NCBI GenBank assembly: GCA_963768975.1
Contig: CAVYKB010000001.1
Coordinates: 1-64,000, forward strand
Origin: CADCTB01 sp963768975
GTDB taxonomy: Bacteria > Actinomycetota > Acidimicrobiia > Acidimicrobiales > AC-14
DNA: 64,000 nt
Direction: 5' to 3'
Shown here: one piece after another, positions 8,833 through 18,381 of the stretch
How the letters are laid out: the number at the start of each line of letters is the position of its first letter
Numbering within the stretch: position 1 is the first letter of the stretch
Notes under the pieces: generated by a model
Seen by the model: the letters and a program-made list of their open reading frames with translations, nothing else
What the model was told of the DNA's origin: nothing
Databases searched by the model: none
Made by a program: the position numbers and the translations under genes

Positions 8833-9404
8833 TCACCAGGCAGCACAACCGGTCCTCTTCGAGGCGGCGGTTGAAGTGCATGCCGTCGGCCCTCCAGTCA
8901 CGTAGCCGACCGCGGAGAGGTCCCTCCTCTTCCACTCCTCGAGCTCGGCCTGCGGCGCCTCGGCGAGCCGGCAGATCGTGGACGCCGACAGGCCGGCTTG
9001 GAACCGAAGAAACCCTCGAGACGGCCCGAAGTCGCCGGCGGACAGGCCCCGCATGTAGAGCAGCGGCACCACCTCCGTCACCTTGGGCGAACGGCGCATG
9101 TGGGCCGGCAGCACCGGGGAGGAGAAGCGCTCCTCAGGCCGGCGGTCATCGACGCGGGGGCCTTGACGTCGACCATGCCCTCTCCCGTCATCACCGCACG
9201 CCGGCGGGCGCAGCCGTTGCCCACCACCATGCGCCGGCCGGCGTCGTCGATGACGTCGGCGTGGGCGTCGAGGTAGGCCCGGCGCGCGGCCAGCAGGGTG
9301 ACAGCCGAAATCTCCCAGGCGGCCACCCGGAACAGCTCGTCCAGCTCGACCGTCATCGTTTCGGGGTCATCCACCGCTCCATCCGGTTGTAGCTCCGTCA
9401 TCAT
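8833..9404 (-). pseudogene. IS256-type (mutator) transposase, N-terminal remnant
   Basis: Two frames together read like the first third of an IS256-family transposase: RRAYLDAHADVIDDAGRRMV then VVGNG in the upstream frame, and SPKVTEVVPLLYMRGLSAGDF with GLSASTICRL in the next. A frame change falls near 9110-9120 and the catalytic DDE part is absent. No terminal repeats were recognised. Long inactive. Confidence 0.72.
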
Positions 9405-9627
9405 CTCGAAGGGGCCCGTCGGTTCATCGTCTACGAGGCGAGCACCGCCTGAAAGGTTCGGCGCGTGAGGAGTGCGACATCCGGAACCGAGCTCTGGCTT
9501 CGTGTGCTATGAACGCAGAGCGTAACCGTGAACGGATGACAGATGTCTCGCTGCTCTGTCACGGAGTGACCACGGCCGAGGAAGACTGATGACCAGCCGC
9601 CGGCTTCCCGTTCGGCGCAGGTAGGAG

Positions 9628-10938
9628 ATGGCCGTGCGGGTACGTTTCAGCGCTCTTGTGGAGACCATCCGGTCGAGTCTGTTCCTTGTACCGATGGTCG
9701 GCGTTTTGATCGGTGCAACCCTGGGGCAGCTCGGCGTGTTGCTCGACAGCCGGCTCCACCGTGGGGCGGCCCAGCTGCCCCTGGGCCTCACGTCGACGGT
9801 CGAAAGCGCCCGGGCGGTGCTGACGACGATCGCCAGTGCCACTATCACCGTCGCCGGCATCGCCTTCTCGGTGTCGCTGCTCGTCATACAGCTCGGGTCG
9901 AGCCAGTACTCGCCCCGCGTGGTGCACACGCTGTTCCGCGATCCGTTCAACAAGCGGGTGATGGGACTGGTCGTCGGCACCTTCACCTACTGCCTGGTCG
10001 TCCTCCGCTCGGTTCGTTCGGCGGTCGAGGAGAACGGCACTCCGGTGGTTCCGAACCTTTCGGTCTCCCTCGCTGTGCTCCTCGGAATCGGGGCCATCCT
10101 TGCCATTGTGGCGTTCATCAACCACAGCGCGCATTCCATGGATATCAGCAGGGTCCTCGAACGCGTCAGTCGCGACTCGATCTCACAAGTACAGAACCAG
10201 TGGCCCGTCGACGAACCGGACGAGCATGGCTTCGTCGATGAACCTCCGCCCGGGTCACCGACGCACGACGTGTGCTTCGATCGCACCGGCTGGGTGCAGC
10301 GGATCGACTACGAGCAGCTGCTTCGTTGCGCGCCGCCCTCGGGCACCATCTACCTCGACACTCTGCCCGGCCGCTATGCGATCCCCCGAACCCGGATCTG
10401 CACAATCTCGCCACTCCCAGAGGACATCGAGCAGACGGAATGCGAGGTGTTGGCGGCGATCGGGATTGGTGAGACCCGGACGATTCAGCAGGACGCCTCT
10501 TACGGCCTGCGCCAACTAGTCGACGTTGCGCTCAAAGCGCTCTCCCCGGGCATCAACGACCCGACGACCGCACAGGACGCCATCTTTCATGCCAGCGCCC
10601 TCCTGGCTGAGGCGCTGCGGCGTCACCCGCCCGCCAGGTTTCGAAATGGAGAACAGGGTCGCCGGCTGGTCATCCTGCAGCAGCACACCCACGACGACCT
10701 AGTCCGACTCACGTTCGACGAGATACGGCGGGCGGCCGTCTCGCAACCGACCGTCTGTGTCTACATCCTTGAAGCGCTCGAGCTGCTCGATATCGCGCTG
10801 ACCTCAGAGGATCGGCTCCACGGAGTGGGGGCCATCGCCGAGGAGGCGCGGCTGGTGGTCCACGGCTGCGAGCGAGCAGAGCTGCTCCCCGAAGACCTGG
10901 AGCAGGTGCGAGCCGCGTACAACAAGCGCTTCGCTTAG
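9628..10938 (+). CDS. DUF2254 family membrane protein
   Basis: 436 residues. Two N-terminal hydrophobic pairs (about residues 15-40 and 60-95, then 110-135 and 150-175) precede a soluble domain with the DUF2254-typical stretches AGIAFSVSLLVIQLGSSQYS and LKALSPGINDPTTAQDAI. The family has no established function; the second stretch is its best conserved part. AGGAG at 9623-9627 is too close to the ATG at 9628 but well spaced for GTG 9634, so the true start may be two codons later. Stands alone. Confidence 0.85.
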   Translation: MAVRVRFSALVETIRSSLFLVPMVGVLIGATLGQLGVLLDSRLHRGAAQLPLGLTSTVESARAVLTTIASATITVAGIAFSVSLLVIQLGSSQYSPRVVHTLFRDPFNKRVMGLVVGTFTYCLVVLRSVRSAVEENGTPVVPNLSVSLAVLLGIGAILAIVAFINHSAHSMDISRVLERVSRDSISQVQNQWPVDEPDEHGFVDEPPPGSPTHDVCFDRTGWVQRIDYEQLLRCAPPSGTIYLDTLPGRYAIPRTRICTISPLPEDIEQTECEVLAAIGIGETRTIQQDASYGLRQLVDVALKALSPGINDPTTAQDAIFHASALLAEALRRHPPARFRNGEQGRRLVILQQHTHDDLVRLTFDEIRRAAVSQPTVCVYILEALELLDIALTSEDRLHGVGAIAEEARLVVHGCERAELLPEDLEQVRAAYNKRFA

Positions 10939-12003
10939 TGCTATAGGCAGCCCGCAGCAGCAGTTCATACTCGTCTTCGGTGATGTGCCGGGTCCGCTGA
11001 TCGTCATGATGCTCGGCCAAGTACCGAAGCGCATCGGCAGAGATAGGCCCGCGTACGTCTTCCGGTCAGGCATCAGCAGGGTCTTCGATGAGATCGGTAG
11101 GGACCGCTTGACAGTCCGGAGTCCTGGTCCACAAGGTCGCCATGAAACACAACCAGCACAGGTGGAAAGCGTGTGCCGCCCGATCGCTCGGTCCATTCCG
11201 CGCGCACAACAGCATTCACGGCGTCCGCGAACGCCGGCGGTGAAACCAGGGCCGGCCGGCCAGGATTGCCGTCAGCGAGCGATAGCGACCGTCTGGTCGA
11301 CGTCGAGGGGCGAGACGTATCCGGCGGTACGCATCGGTCGGGGTCTGCTGCTCACCCGGACAGCAGCCCACCGCACACGGTTAAAGATCTCGAGAGGACC
11401 CGACGAACGCCGACGGCTATGTCATAGAGAGGTGATGGATGGCGGAACGCTGGGCGTACGGTTGTCGGACGACCATCGGCGCGCCGGGCCGGCTCCGCCC
11501 TGGTGGAGGCGGTGACAGACACCTCGACGTTCGACGCCGGCGTTACGTCGCCGAATCGTGATCGTTTTTCGCCCGAATCGTTCGCCGGGAGCGGCGAGAG
11601 CGCCCGGATCAGGCGGCAAGGGCGACTGGAGCCGACGAGTCAAACGCGCACGGTGGCCAACTTCAAGTGCATCGGTGTGCTCGGTGTACTCGGCGCGGGC
11701 GAAGGAAGACGGGCTCAGGTGCGATCCACGCGTCCTCTAGCTGACGGGGATCCCAGTGACGCCGAACTCTGCATAACTGGGACAGCCTCCACCCATGGGA
11801 CCCGTACCCGGTGGTGAACGGGCCTGCATGAGCCCGTCCATCTCGCACACCTGCCACAGGGCCAGTCCTGGGCCAGTCCTCGGTCAGTCCTCAGCACGGG
11901 GACTTACGCTTGATGTTTGGCACTTTGAGACGGCGTTCCGGGCCTCGCGCCCGGCTCACCTCGATCACGCAACGAGGCGTTCCGAACCAAACGCGTGATG
12001 TCG
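10939..12003. other. About 1 kb without a supported gene
   Basis: Both strands carry short open frames. One minus-strand stretch near 10960-11060 (LAEHHDDQRTRHITEDEYEL) looks protein-like but is closed by a stop on its 5' side and I cannot place it in a family. The rest reads as eroded DNA. Confidence 0.4.
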
Positions 12004-13323
12004 TCAAGGCAGCAGTCGCTTACTGGGGCTTACCGTTTGGTTATCGAGTCGCTCGGTGTCTGAGGGCTCGGAACCAGAAGTTCCGGGTACGGTGCTCGCC
12101 CGGTGACGCGCGCATCCATGGGTCGCGGCATCGGCAAAAAACCTGCGGATATCCGGGACTACCCGAGCGATCGAGTGCCGCTCGCAAACGAGCGCCCAGG
12201 CCTCACCAACGAGTCGCTGGGCGAGAGGCGGCTGGGTCACAATCGCCTCGACGGCCGCAGCGACCTCCTCTGACCCATCTGCGAGGAGCAGGTGCCGACC
12301 ATGTGACACGGGCAGCCCGGACGCTGCGGCGGGAGATGCTACGACGGGGACCCGGTATGCGAAGGCCTCGAGGAGCTTGATGCGCGTTCCGCCTCCGGCC
12401 CGAAGTGGGACGACAACGGCGTCCGCCGACCGGTACGCAGCAGCGATGTCGGCCACGAAGCCCGCCACCTCGACACTGGGTCGCGCAAGTCGTTCGAGCT
12501 CCGGGCCATGACGCCCGACAAGTGTTATTCGTACGCACCGCCCCAAGCGGAGCTCGAGTCTCGGCAGCACCTCGTCGACCAGCATCAGCGCCGCCTGCAC
12601 ATTGGGCGCGTACGTGAGGTTCCCGACGAACAACAGCGACGCTTGGTTGCGGCGCTGCGGAATTGGTCGCTCCGTGGCGTCAGGAACGTCCACAGCATTG
12701 GGAAGACACACAACCGGCAGACCGTGCCGGCGGCCCATCGCCTCTGCCTCGACGGGTGAGGCGGCGGCCAGAGCGTCGAAGAGTGGACCGAACACACCAA
12801 GCGCCCGGTCGTAGGCATCAGCCTCTCCATGGTCGCCGAGCCCGCGCACAAGTGCGGCATCGTCGTCGTCAAGGTCGAGGCTGACCCACTCCGCACCAAT
12901 CCGCTCGGCCAGGGCGAGCCCGAGCGGCGCAAGATAGGAACGCATTACATGAACGGCGGCCGGGCAGTCTGCGCCGATGGCTCGCTCAATCGCCTGGACG
13001 TATCCGAAAGAGGCCCTGCGAGCGAGGCGCGGCAGCGCCTTGGTGTGCGCCAGTCGGTCACGCCAGACCGGATCGGCCACGAGGGCTGTCGCCTCGGCTC
13101 GGTCGCGCGCCGGGTCTGCGTCCACGAAGGTCAAGTGCTCTGAGGAGGCGAGGACCTCAGGCACGCGTCCTGCCACCGGGACGACGACGGTCTTGACTTC
13201 GAAATCGTGCGACGCAGCGCGGCGGAACAGGTCGCACCGCATCGCCAGCCCGTTTCCGGTGGCGGCCGGAGCAATCGGTGCCAGCAGGATCAGACGGCCG
13301 CGCCTATCCGTCGAGCCGTTCAC
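12004..13323 (-). CDS. Glycosyltransferase family 4 protein
   Basis: 439 residues with GT-B fold: N-terminal acceptor lobe and a C-terminal GT4 donor lobe with LLFVGNLTYAPNVQA and the nucleotide-sugar motif GGGTRIKLLEAF (about residues 330-341). The start is a GTG that overlaps the stop of the preceding GT2 gene (GTGA), so the pair is translationally coupled. It is the last gene of the minus arm of the 12-20 kb cluster. Retaining GT4 enzymes extend glycans on lipids, proteins or metabolites; the acceptor is unknown. Confidence 0.9.
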   Translation of the reverse strand: MNGSTDRRGRLILLAPIAPAATGNGLAMRCDLFRRAASHDFEVKTVVVPVAGRVPEVLASSEHLTFVDADPARDRAEATALVADPVWRDRLAHTKALPRLARRASFGYVQAIERAIGADCPAAVHVMRSYLAPLGLALAERIGAEWVSLDLDDDDAALVRGLGDHGEADAYDRALGVFGPLFDALAAASPVEAEAMGRRHGLPVVCLPNAVDVPDATERPIPQRRNQASLLFVGNLTYAPNVQAALMLVDEVLPRLELRLGRCVRITLVGRHGPELERLARPSVEVAGFVADIAAAYRSADAVVVPLRAGGGTRIKLLEAFAYRVPVVASPAAASGLPVSHGRHLLLADGSEEVAAAVEAIVTQPPLAQRLVGEAWALVCERHSIARVVPDIRRFFADAATHGCARHRASTVPGTSGSEPSDTERLDNQTVSPSKRLLP

Positions 13324-14477
13324 ACCTGACCAGCGCGCCCGAGTGCGACATGGCGCTTGGCGCGGTACTGGAGATTGTCGGGATCAAACCTCAAAGCTCT
13401 TCCGTACGCCTCGGCTGCTTCGGCATAACGGCCAAGGCGGAACAAGCAGATCCCGCGCGCCTCGTGCGCGAACTCCATGAAGATCCCTCGGTCGTAGGCC
13501 GGTCCTTCGTCGGGAAGTGCGGACAGGTCGACGCGCAAGAGCCGATCGAGCAACTTCAGCGACTCTTCATAACGCCCCTCGGAGATCCGAGCGGCGGCAT
13601 CCACCCACCACAACAGCTTGTTGCTGGGATAACGAGCACGTGCTTCGTCCAAGAGTGAGGTGACGTTCTCACCGAAACCACGGCGCAGCCGAACCAGGTC
13701 TGTGAAGACCAGCACGCCGAGCGGATCGAACGGCCGCCGGCGCGCGAGCGCGACAGCTTCCTCGAGGACCTCGGTCGCCTCAGCCTCTTGGCCGATACCT
13801 TGCAGAGCCCGGGCCAGATGATGACGCTTGAACAGGTTGTCGGGGTCCTGAGGCAGCTCCACGCGCAGCAGGGGCAGGTTGCGCTGATGCTTGTGAAGCT
13901 GGCTCCCCTCGTAGCCTTCGTGCTCCAGCAGCATGTCGCAGTCGCCGATCCGACGCCCGTCTTCCGCCGCGACCCGATGGATCGCCGGCACGACCTTCTC
14001 GTGAATCTTCCCATCGAAGCGGATACGCGGATCGTTCCGCCACAGTCGGTACTCGCGGTACGGCGTCGAGCTCGAGGTCGGGCGCAGAAGCAGGCGAAAC
14101 GCGATCTCGTCAGCCTCACCGAGCAGCCGCTCGACCGCCGCCCGGTCGGCGCCGACCAGGCGTTCGTCGGCGTCGATGTAGAGGATCCACTCGCTCTGCG
14201 CAAGGTCGAGCGAGACGTTCCGTGCCTCGGCGAAGTCCCCACGCCACGGATGGTGCGTCACACGCGCTCCGGATCGCCGCGCGATCTCCGGAGTCTGGTC
14301 GACTGACCCCGTGTCAACAACAACGACTTCATCCACAATGTCCGCGAGCGAGTCGAGGCAGCCGCGAAGGAATCTCTCCTCGTCGCGGACGATCAGTGCC
14401 GCGCTGAGCAGGAGCCCGGCGCGAACCGGCGCTACTTCGTCGGCTGGAAGACGGCGAACGCGTTGGCGACCGGGCAC
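13320..14477 (-). CDS. GT2 glycosyltransferase with C-terminal TPR repeats
   Basis: 385 residues. GT-A family 2 catalytic domain (about 18-230): LIVRDEERFLRGCLDSL, VVVDTGSVDQT, then the metal-binding DxD region as YIDADERL. The C-terminal half is TPR-like helical repeats (about 205-380). This layout is shared by SunS-like peptide S-glycosyltransferases and other protein-modifying GT2 enzymes, so a polypeptide acceptor is plausible here. The first 20 residues overlap the end of the exported-protein gene upstream by 46 bp; a later CTG start near 14417 is possible. Confidence 0.88.
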   Translation of the reverse strand: MPGRQRVRRLPADEVAPVRAGLLLSAALIVRDEERFLRGCLDSLADIVDEVVVVDTGSVDQTPEIARRSGARVTHHPWRGDFAEARNVSLDLAQSEWILYIDADERLVGADRAAVERLLGEADEIAFRLLLRPTSSSTPYREYRLWRNDPRIRFDGKIHEKVVPAIHRVAAEDGRRIGDCDMLLEHEGYEGSQLHKHQRNLPLLRVELPQDPDNLFKRHHLARALQGIGQEAEATEVLEEAVALARRRPFDPLGVLVFTDLVRLRRGFGENVTSLLDEARARYPSNKLLWWVDAAARISEGRYEESLKLLDRLLRVDLSALPDEGPAYDRGIFMEFAHEARGICLFRLGRYAEAAEAYGRALRFDPDNLQYRAKRHVALGRAGQV

Positions 14478-15007
14478 CCGTTGACCAGCACGTCGATCCG
14501 GTAGGAGATGCCAGTGGAGAGACCGAGCGCCCGCGTGTCGAGGTTGTAGATCCAGGCGGCTCCGTCGAAGCGGAACTCGTTCGAGCCTGCGCTCGAGTTT
14601 CCGGCGTCGGCGTAGGACTCGACCGGATTGTTCGTCTCGTTGCCAGACGTGGCCACACGGGAGACCAGAATCGTCACGCTGACTGCATCCTGATCGGTCA
14701 CCGGCATGCCGTCCTGGGTCAGCAGCACCTTGACCGGGACAACGCGCCCGTTCTTTCCAGTGTTGATGACCGGATTGTTCGGATCGGCCGACTGATCGAG
14801 TGGCCGCAGGAACTGGACCAACAGTTGCCCGGACTGGTTCGGGAACGACTGGTTCGGGCAGGATTGGTTCGGCAAGGACTGCTCGGCCTCGGCGATCGCG
14901 TCGATGGCAAACGAAACGATTACCGGCGCCACGAATGCGGCGGCTACAGCTTTTTTGAGGAACTCCCGTCGCGGAAGTCCCAACGCCGCCAGCTCTTCGT
15001 CCCCCAT
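14432..15007 (-). CDS. Tat-type exported protein with NQS repeats and PxKF-like beta domain
   Basis: 191 residues. N-terminal twin-arginine motif (PRREFLKKA, residues 12-20) and a hydrophobic stretch point to Tat export. Right after the presumed cleavage region comes a short repeat (LPNQSCPNQSFPNQSGQ, about residues 45-61) rich in Asn/Ser and with one Cys. The remainder resembles the PxKF domain of actinobacterial exported proteins (PVKVLLTQDG..., FRFDGAAWIYNLDT). Encoded inside a glycosyltransferase operon, it is the obvious candidate acceptor for glycosylation. Function otherwise unknown. Confidence 0.78.
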   Translation of the reverse strand: MGDEELAALGLPRREFLKKAVAAAFVAPVIVSFAIDAIAEAEQSLPNQSCPNQSFPNQSGQLLVQFLRPLDQSADPNNPVINTGKNGRVVPVKVLLTQDGMPVTDQDAVSVTILVSRVATSGNETNNPVESYADAGNSSAGSNEFRFDGAAWIYNLDTRALGLSTGISYRIDVLVNGCPVANAFAVFQPTK

Positions 15008-15026
15008 TTCATCCCCCCGTGCCCCC

Positions 15027-15043
15027 CGCCGATCTTGTCGGCG
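15027..15043. promoter_or_regulatory. Small hairpin in the leader of the exported-protein gene
   Basis: CGCCGA and TCGGCG are separated by five bases in the 77-bp gap between the GT-PqqD stop and the exported-protein start, the only real gap in the minus arm. May attenuate or protect the message. Confidence 0.25.
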
Positions 15044-15084
15044 AGTTTACCCTGAAGTCCGCAACCTCCGCCAGTGGAAAATCC

Positions 15085-16224
15085 TCAAGGGTCCCAACTG
15101 ATGATGTGCCGAGCCACGAGATCGCGTAGGCACGTGAGCGTTTCGTCGGTCGGCACGGTGTCGAGCTTGTAGATCTGCGCAATTGTCGCTGCGATTGCGT
15201 CGGAATCGCGGGTGCCATCGCAGAGTTCGAAGATCACCGCCGCGGTGGGGTTGAGCAGATGGGCCGTCGACCGTTCGGGGTCTCGGACCAGGAACCCGAC
15301 GTCGGACTCCTCCAGTCGGAGGGATCGGAACCTGCGAGGGCGACCGGGAGCGGGGCGGGTGAGCCGCGCTATCGGTGCCCGCTCGCGAATCTGCGACCAG
15401 ACATCTGCGCAGATCACCGGCCAGCCGAAGCGCGTGAGTACATCCTCATGCTCAGCGACGCCGACAGGATCCGGATCCCGTGCGAAGACCTCCCTTAGCT
15501 CGTTGACGAGCTCGGCGAACCGTCGCTGGGGGACGAACACCGCATGCCCGTCGTACCAGTGCCGGTACTCCGGCGTGTCGAAACACACCGGTCGAGCTCC
15601 GCAGGCGAGCCCCTCGAGCGCGGGGAGCTCGAAACCCTCGCGCCTCCGAAGGCCCGAGACGTAGCGCACACGGCTGTAGAGCGCAGCCAGCTCGTCGTCG
15701 GTCACATTCTCGTGTTCCTCGACGGATCCATCCCGCCAGAACGACTTGCCAATGTGAGTTGCGTACGGAGGCCCGGTGCCGACGGTCATCGCCGCCTCGC
15801 GGCACTCGGAGATCGCCTCCCAGTAGCGCACGTAGCCCGTCGTCAATACAGTCCGGTCGCGCAACAGCCGGCGGTCGTAGAAGACCCGCTCGTCGATCCC
15901 GTATGGACTGCGGTGGAAACGGAAGCGGTCGCGCGCCGCAACCGCGCTCAGGTCATACGCGCTGAGCACCAGCACGGCGTCTCGCACGATCGGCGCCCAG
16001 GATGGCTTGTAAACGCCCGCGTAGCAGTGAAGCAGGAGCACGTAGTTCTGGTGCGCGAGAAACTCGAAATCGTCCTGGCAGACGACGTGGAGGATTTGGA
16101 CGTCGGCCGCCCGGGGGTCCGCGACGAAGTGCACGTCCGGCGGAGCGCCCGCTCGCAGCGCAGCATTGATCCGATGAATCGCCCTGCCGAGCCCGGAGCG
16201 ACCTATCTCTCCGTAGACCCTCAG
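15085..16224 (-). CDS. Glycosyltransferase fused to a C-terminal PqqD (RRE-like) domain
   Basis: 379 residues if translation begins at CTG 16224. That codon overlaps the TGA of the upstream GT (CTGA) and is preceded at six bases by the Shine-Dalgarno GGGAGGAG; the first standard start, GTG 16134, would remove a well-conserved-looking N-terminus (LRVYGEIGRSGLGRAIHRI). Residues about 1-290 form a GT4-like domain (YVSGLRRREGFELPALEGLA is the donor motif). Residues about 297-379 are a PqqD domain (LNPTAAVIFELCDGTRD) very like the stand-alone PqqD at 18103. PqqD domains bind leader peptides in RiPP systems, suggesting that this glycosyltransferase recognises a peptide or protein substrate. Confidence 0.85.
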   Translation of the reverse strand: MRVYGEIGRSGLGRAIHRINAALRAGAPPDVHFVADPRAADVQILHVVCQDDFEFLAHQNYVLLLHCYAGVYKPSWAPIVRDAVLVLSAYDLSAVAARDRFRFHRSPYGIDERVFYDRRLLRDRTVLTTGYVRYWEAISECREAAMTVGTGPPYATHIGKSFWRDGSVEEHENVTDDELAALYSRVRYVSGLRRREGFELPALEGLACGARPVCFDTPEYRHWYDGHAVFVPQRRFAELVNELREVFARDPDPVGVAEHEDVLTRFGWPVICADVWSQIRERAPIARLTRPAPGRPRRFRSLRLEESDVGFLVRDPERSTAHLLNPTAAVIFELCDGTRDSDAIAATIAQIYKLDTVPTDETLTCLRDLVARHIISWDP

Positions 16225-17378
16225 AACACGCTCCTCCCGTCGTGCGCCTTCGCCATCAGCTCTATCAGCCGCGACGTGATGACGACGGATGAGTATCTGT
16301 CGACGAGCCCTGTCCGGACGGCGGCGCCCAGCGCGGCGGTCTGCTTTCGATTCTCGTAGGCCTGGCGCATCAGCCTGCCTGCGTGTGCGGCGTCGGCCCT
16401 TGCCCAGTGTGCGTCAGCCGACAACGGGTAACCGAACACGTCGGGCGCATCGGCGCTCGTGGGGACCAACTCGTAGTCGACGAGGAAGGGATAGTCCCGC
16501 GGGAGCCACTCGAGCGGACCACCCCAGCCGGTGAGGATCGGCGGGTTGCCGAAGAGAGCGCCGTCGAAGCCCCCGAGCCCCCAGCCCTCGCCCCGCGCCA
16601 AGCTGATGAAGCAGTCCGCGCGAGTGTGGATCTGGTCGATCTCGACCGGTGATGCCTTGCCGCGGTGTAGGAAGACCTTGGGAGGACGCGAATACTCGGC
16701 CAGGAGCTTCGCCAGCGACCACCACGACGTGGTCGCGGGCGCCCCCCCGGGCCGTGGCCTGCCCGCTTGAGCGTCCGTGACCGCGCCGTAGTCGAACGCG
16801 CTCGTCTTAATGATCAGCGCAACCTGGTCGCGGGCGGTGAAGGTGTCGAGATAGGCGCGAATCGTCTCCGGCAGGGCCTTGCGGTTGTGCCAGGGTCCCA
16901 TTGTGTAGAAGACGAAATCGTCGTCGGTGATGTCGCCGAAGCTGCCGCCACCCACGGGCTCCACTCGTCGTGCGATGTGGGGCAGCACGTCGACCCTCGT
17001 GTTGATCCCCGTCTCGATGATGCTGCGTCGGTTAAAGGTCGAGGGCACGAGAACCAGGTCGAACGGTTCGAGCGCAGAGCGCCAGAAGTCCGGGACTCGA
17101 TCGGTCTCCCAGACCGTGTACGCAACGTGCAGGCGCCCCGATCCGGGCTCCACCCAACGGTTGAAGTCCTGGGGGCGCAGGTGAACGAGAACGGTGTCGT
17201 ACGCCACATCGTCCGTCCGGTCCGGATCGACCGACGACGGGTCGCCACCGTAATCAGCGAACTCGCGCTTGACCGGGACCCCGCGAGCCCGCAGGCCCCT
17301 CACGTACTGATCGGCGGAGTCCCCGTAACCCGTCCCAGGCGGGACCGAGACATAGCGCACACCCGTCGGAACGATCAT
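16221..17378 (-). CDS. Glycosyltransferase, GT4-like
   Basis: 385 residues. GT-B protein with YTVWETDRVPDFW in the acceptor lobe and SLARGEGWGLGGFDGALFG in the donor lobe, a variant of the GT4 ARGEGFGL pattern. First gene of the minus arm. Its ATG (17378) lies only 26 bp from the ATG of the divergent methyltransferase. Its stop overlaps the CTG start of the GT-PqqD gene. Probably one step of a multi-sugar assembly with its operon partners. Confidence 0.87.
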   Translation of the reverse strand: MIVPTGVRYVSVPPGTGYGDSADQYVRGLRARGVPVKREFADYGGDPSSVDPDRTDDVAYDTVLVHLRPQDFNRWVEPGSGRLHVAYTVWETDRVPDFWRSALEPFDLVLVPSTFNRRSIIETGINTRVDVLPHIARRVEPVGGGSFGDITDDDFVFYTMGPWHNRKALPETIRAYLDTFTARDQVALIIKTSAFDYGAVTDAQAGRPRPGGAPATTSWWSLAKLLAEYSRPPKVFLHRGKASPVEIDQIHTRADCFISLARGEGWGLGGFDGALFGNPPILTGWGGPLEWLPRDYPFLVDYELVPTSADAPDVFGYPLSADAHWARADAAHAGRLMRQAYENRKQTAALGAAVRTGLVDRYSSVVITSRLIELMAKAHDGRSVF

Positions 17379-17380
17379 GA

Positions 17381-17395
17381 TCTGATGTCATCAGA
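17381..17395. promoter_or_regulatory. 15-bp palindrome in the divergent intergenic gap
   Basis: TCTGATGTCATCAGA is a perfect palindrome around base 17388 in the 26-bp space between the two divergent arms of the glycosyltransferase/methyltransferase cluster. There is no room for full promoters there, so they must reach into coding sequence. The palindrome is placed to regulate both arms at once. Confidence 0.45.
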
Positions 17396-17404
17396 GAGAT
17401 AGGC

Positions 17405-18106
17405 ATGAGATTGGACACCCCCGAGTCGCCGGCGCTGCCGCAGGAGGTCGACCGCGATCTTTTGGGCAAGCTCGTACACGGCCGTCCGTGGTGGCATCAG
17501 ATCGACCTCGGCGACGGGCTGATTACGCCCGGTTTGGACAACTCTCCGGAGAAGCTCAAAGGGCTCGGGCTGCCAGAAGACCTGTCGGGGATGACCGTTC
17601 TCGACATCGGCGCCTACGACGGATTCTTCTCCTTCGAGGCCGAGCGGCGCGGTGCGGCCAGGGTCGTCGCCGCCGACCACTTCAGCTGGACGATTCCCGG
17701 CGGTATCGGAGACGGACGCGGCTTCGACATCGCCCACTGGGCGCTCGGGAGCCGGGTCGAGAAGAGAGTGATCCGAGTGGAGGACGTCCTGCCCGAGGCA
17801 GTCGGGATGTTCGATTATGTCCTCTTCCTCGGGGTGCTCTACCACTCGCAGGACCCGATGCGGTACCTGAGGAACGTCTTCTCCGTCTGTCGTGGAACGG
17901 CGATCTTGGAAACGCGTGTCGACGCCCTCGACTACGACCGGCCGGCAATGGTCTTCTATCCAGGAGGCACGCTCAACGATGACCCGACAAACTACTGGGG
18001 ACCGAACCGGCAGTGCGTCCTCGAGATGCTCTATGACGTCGGCTTCTCGCGCGTCGACCTCGTCCACGAGTCCGGCGACCGGATGACGTTCCACGCCCAC
18101 CGATGA
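17405..18106 (+). CDS. SAM-dependent methyltransferase (DUF1698/CmoB-like)
   Basis: 233 residues. N-terminal WHQIDLGDGLITPG is typical of the CmoB/DUF1698 group. SAM motif I is LDIGAYDGFFSFEA (about residues 62-75), and FDYVLFLGVLYHSQDP is the post-II region. Despite the similarity to tRNA-modifying CmoB, actinobacterial versions beside glycosyltransferases probably methylate sugars or other small acceptors. First gene of the plus arm; its stop overlaps the PqqD start (ATGA). Confidence 0.85.
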   Translation: MRLDTPESPALPQEVDRDLLGKLVHGRPWWHQIDLGDGLITPGLDNSPEKLKGLGLPEDLSGMTVLDIGAYDGFFSFEAERRGAARVVAADHFSWTIPGGIGDGRGFDIAHWALGSRVEKRVIRVEDVLPEAVGMFDYVLFLGVLYHSQDPMRYLRNVFSVCRGTAILETRVDALDYDRPAMVFYPGGTLNDDPTNYWGPNRQCVLEMLYDVGFSRVDLVHESGDRMTFHAHR

Positions 18107-18381
18107 CCGCAGGCAACCCCAGGCGCACCGAGTCGCTCGAGGTCAACGAGGCCGAGGACGGCCTCGTCGTGTTCGACCCCGCACGCGACATGGTCCACCA
18201 CCTCAACCCGTCGGCGGCCGTCATCTTCGATCTCTGCGACGGCACGCGAGACGCCGCGACGATCGCCGCCGTGCTCCGCCGCGCCTACGACCTCGAGCAG
18301 CTCCCGCTCGCCGCCACTCGGGCAGGCCTCGAGGATCTGTCCAGGCGTCAGCTGATCGAGTGGGACCCTCGGCCGGAATGA
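18103..18381 (+). CDS. PqqD family protein (RRE-like peptide-binding domain)
   Basis: 92 residues, a single PqqD domain with LNPSAAVIFDLCDGTRD, almost the same as the C-terminal domain of the glycosyltransferase at 15085-16224. Couples by ATGA overlaps to methyltransferases on both sides. PqqD proteins bind precursor or leader peptides and present them to modifying enzymes; no radical-SAM partner is present here, so the partner may be the methyltransferases or glycosyltransferases. Confidence 0.87.
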   Translation: MTAGNPRRTESLEVNEAEDGLVVFDPARDMVHHLNPSAAVIFDLCDGTRDAATIAAVLRRAYDLEQLPLAATRAGLEDLSRRQLIEWDPRPE

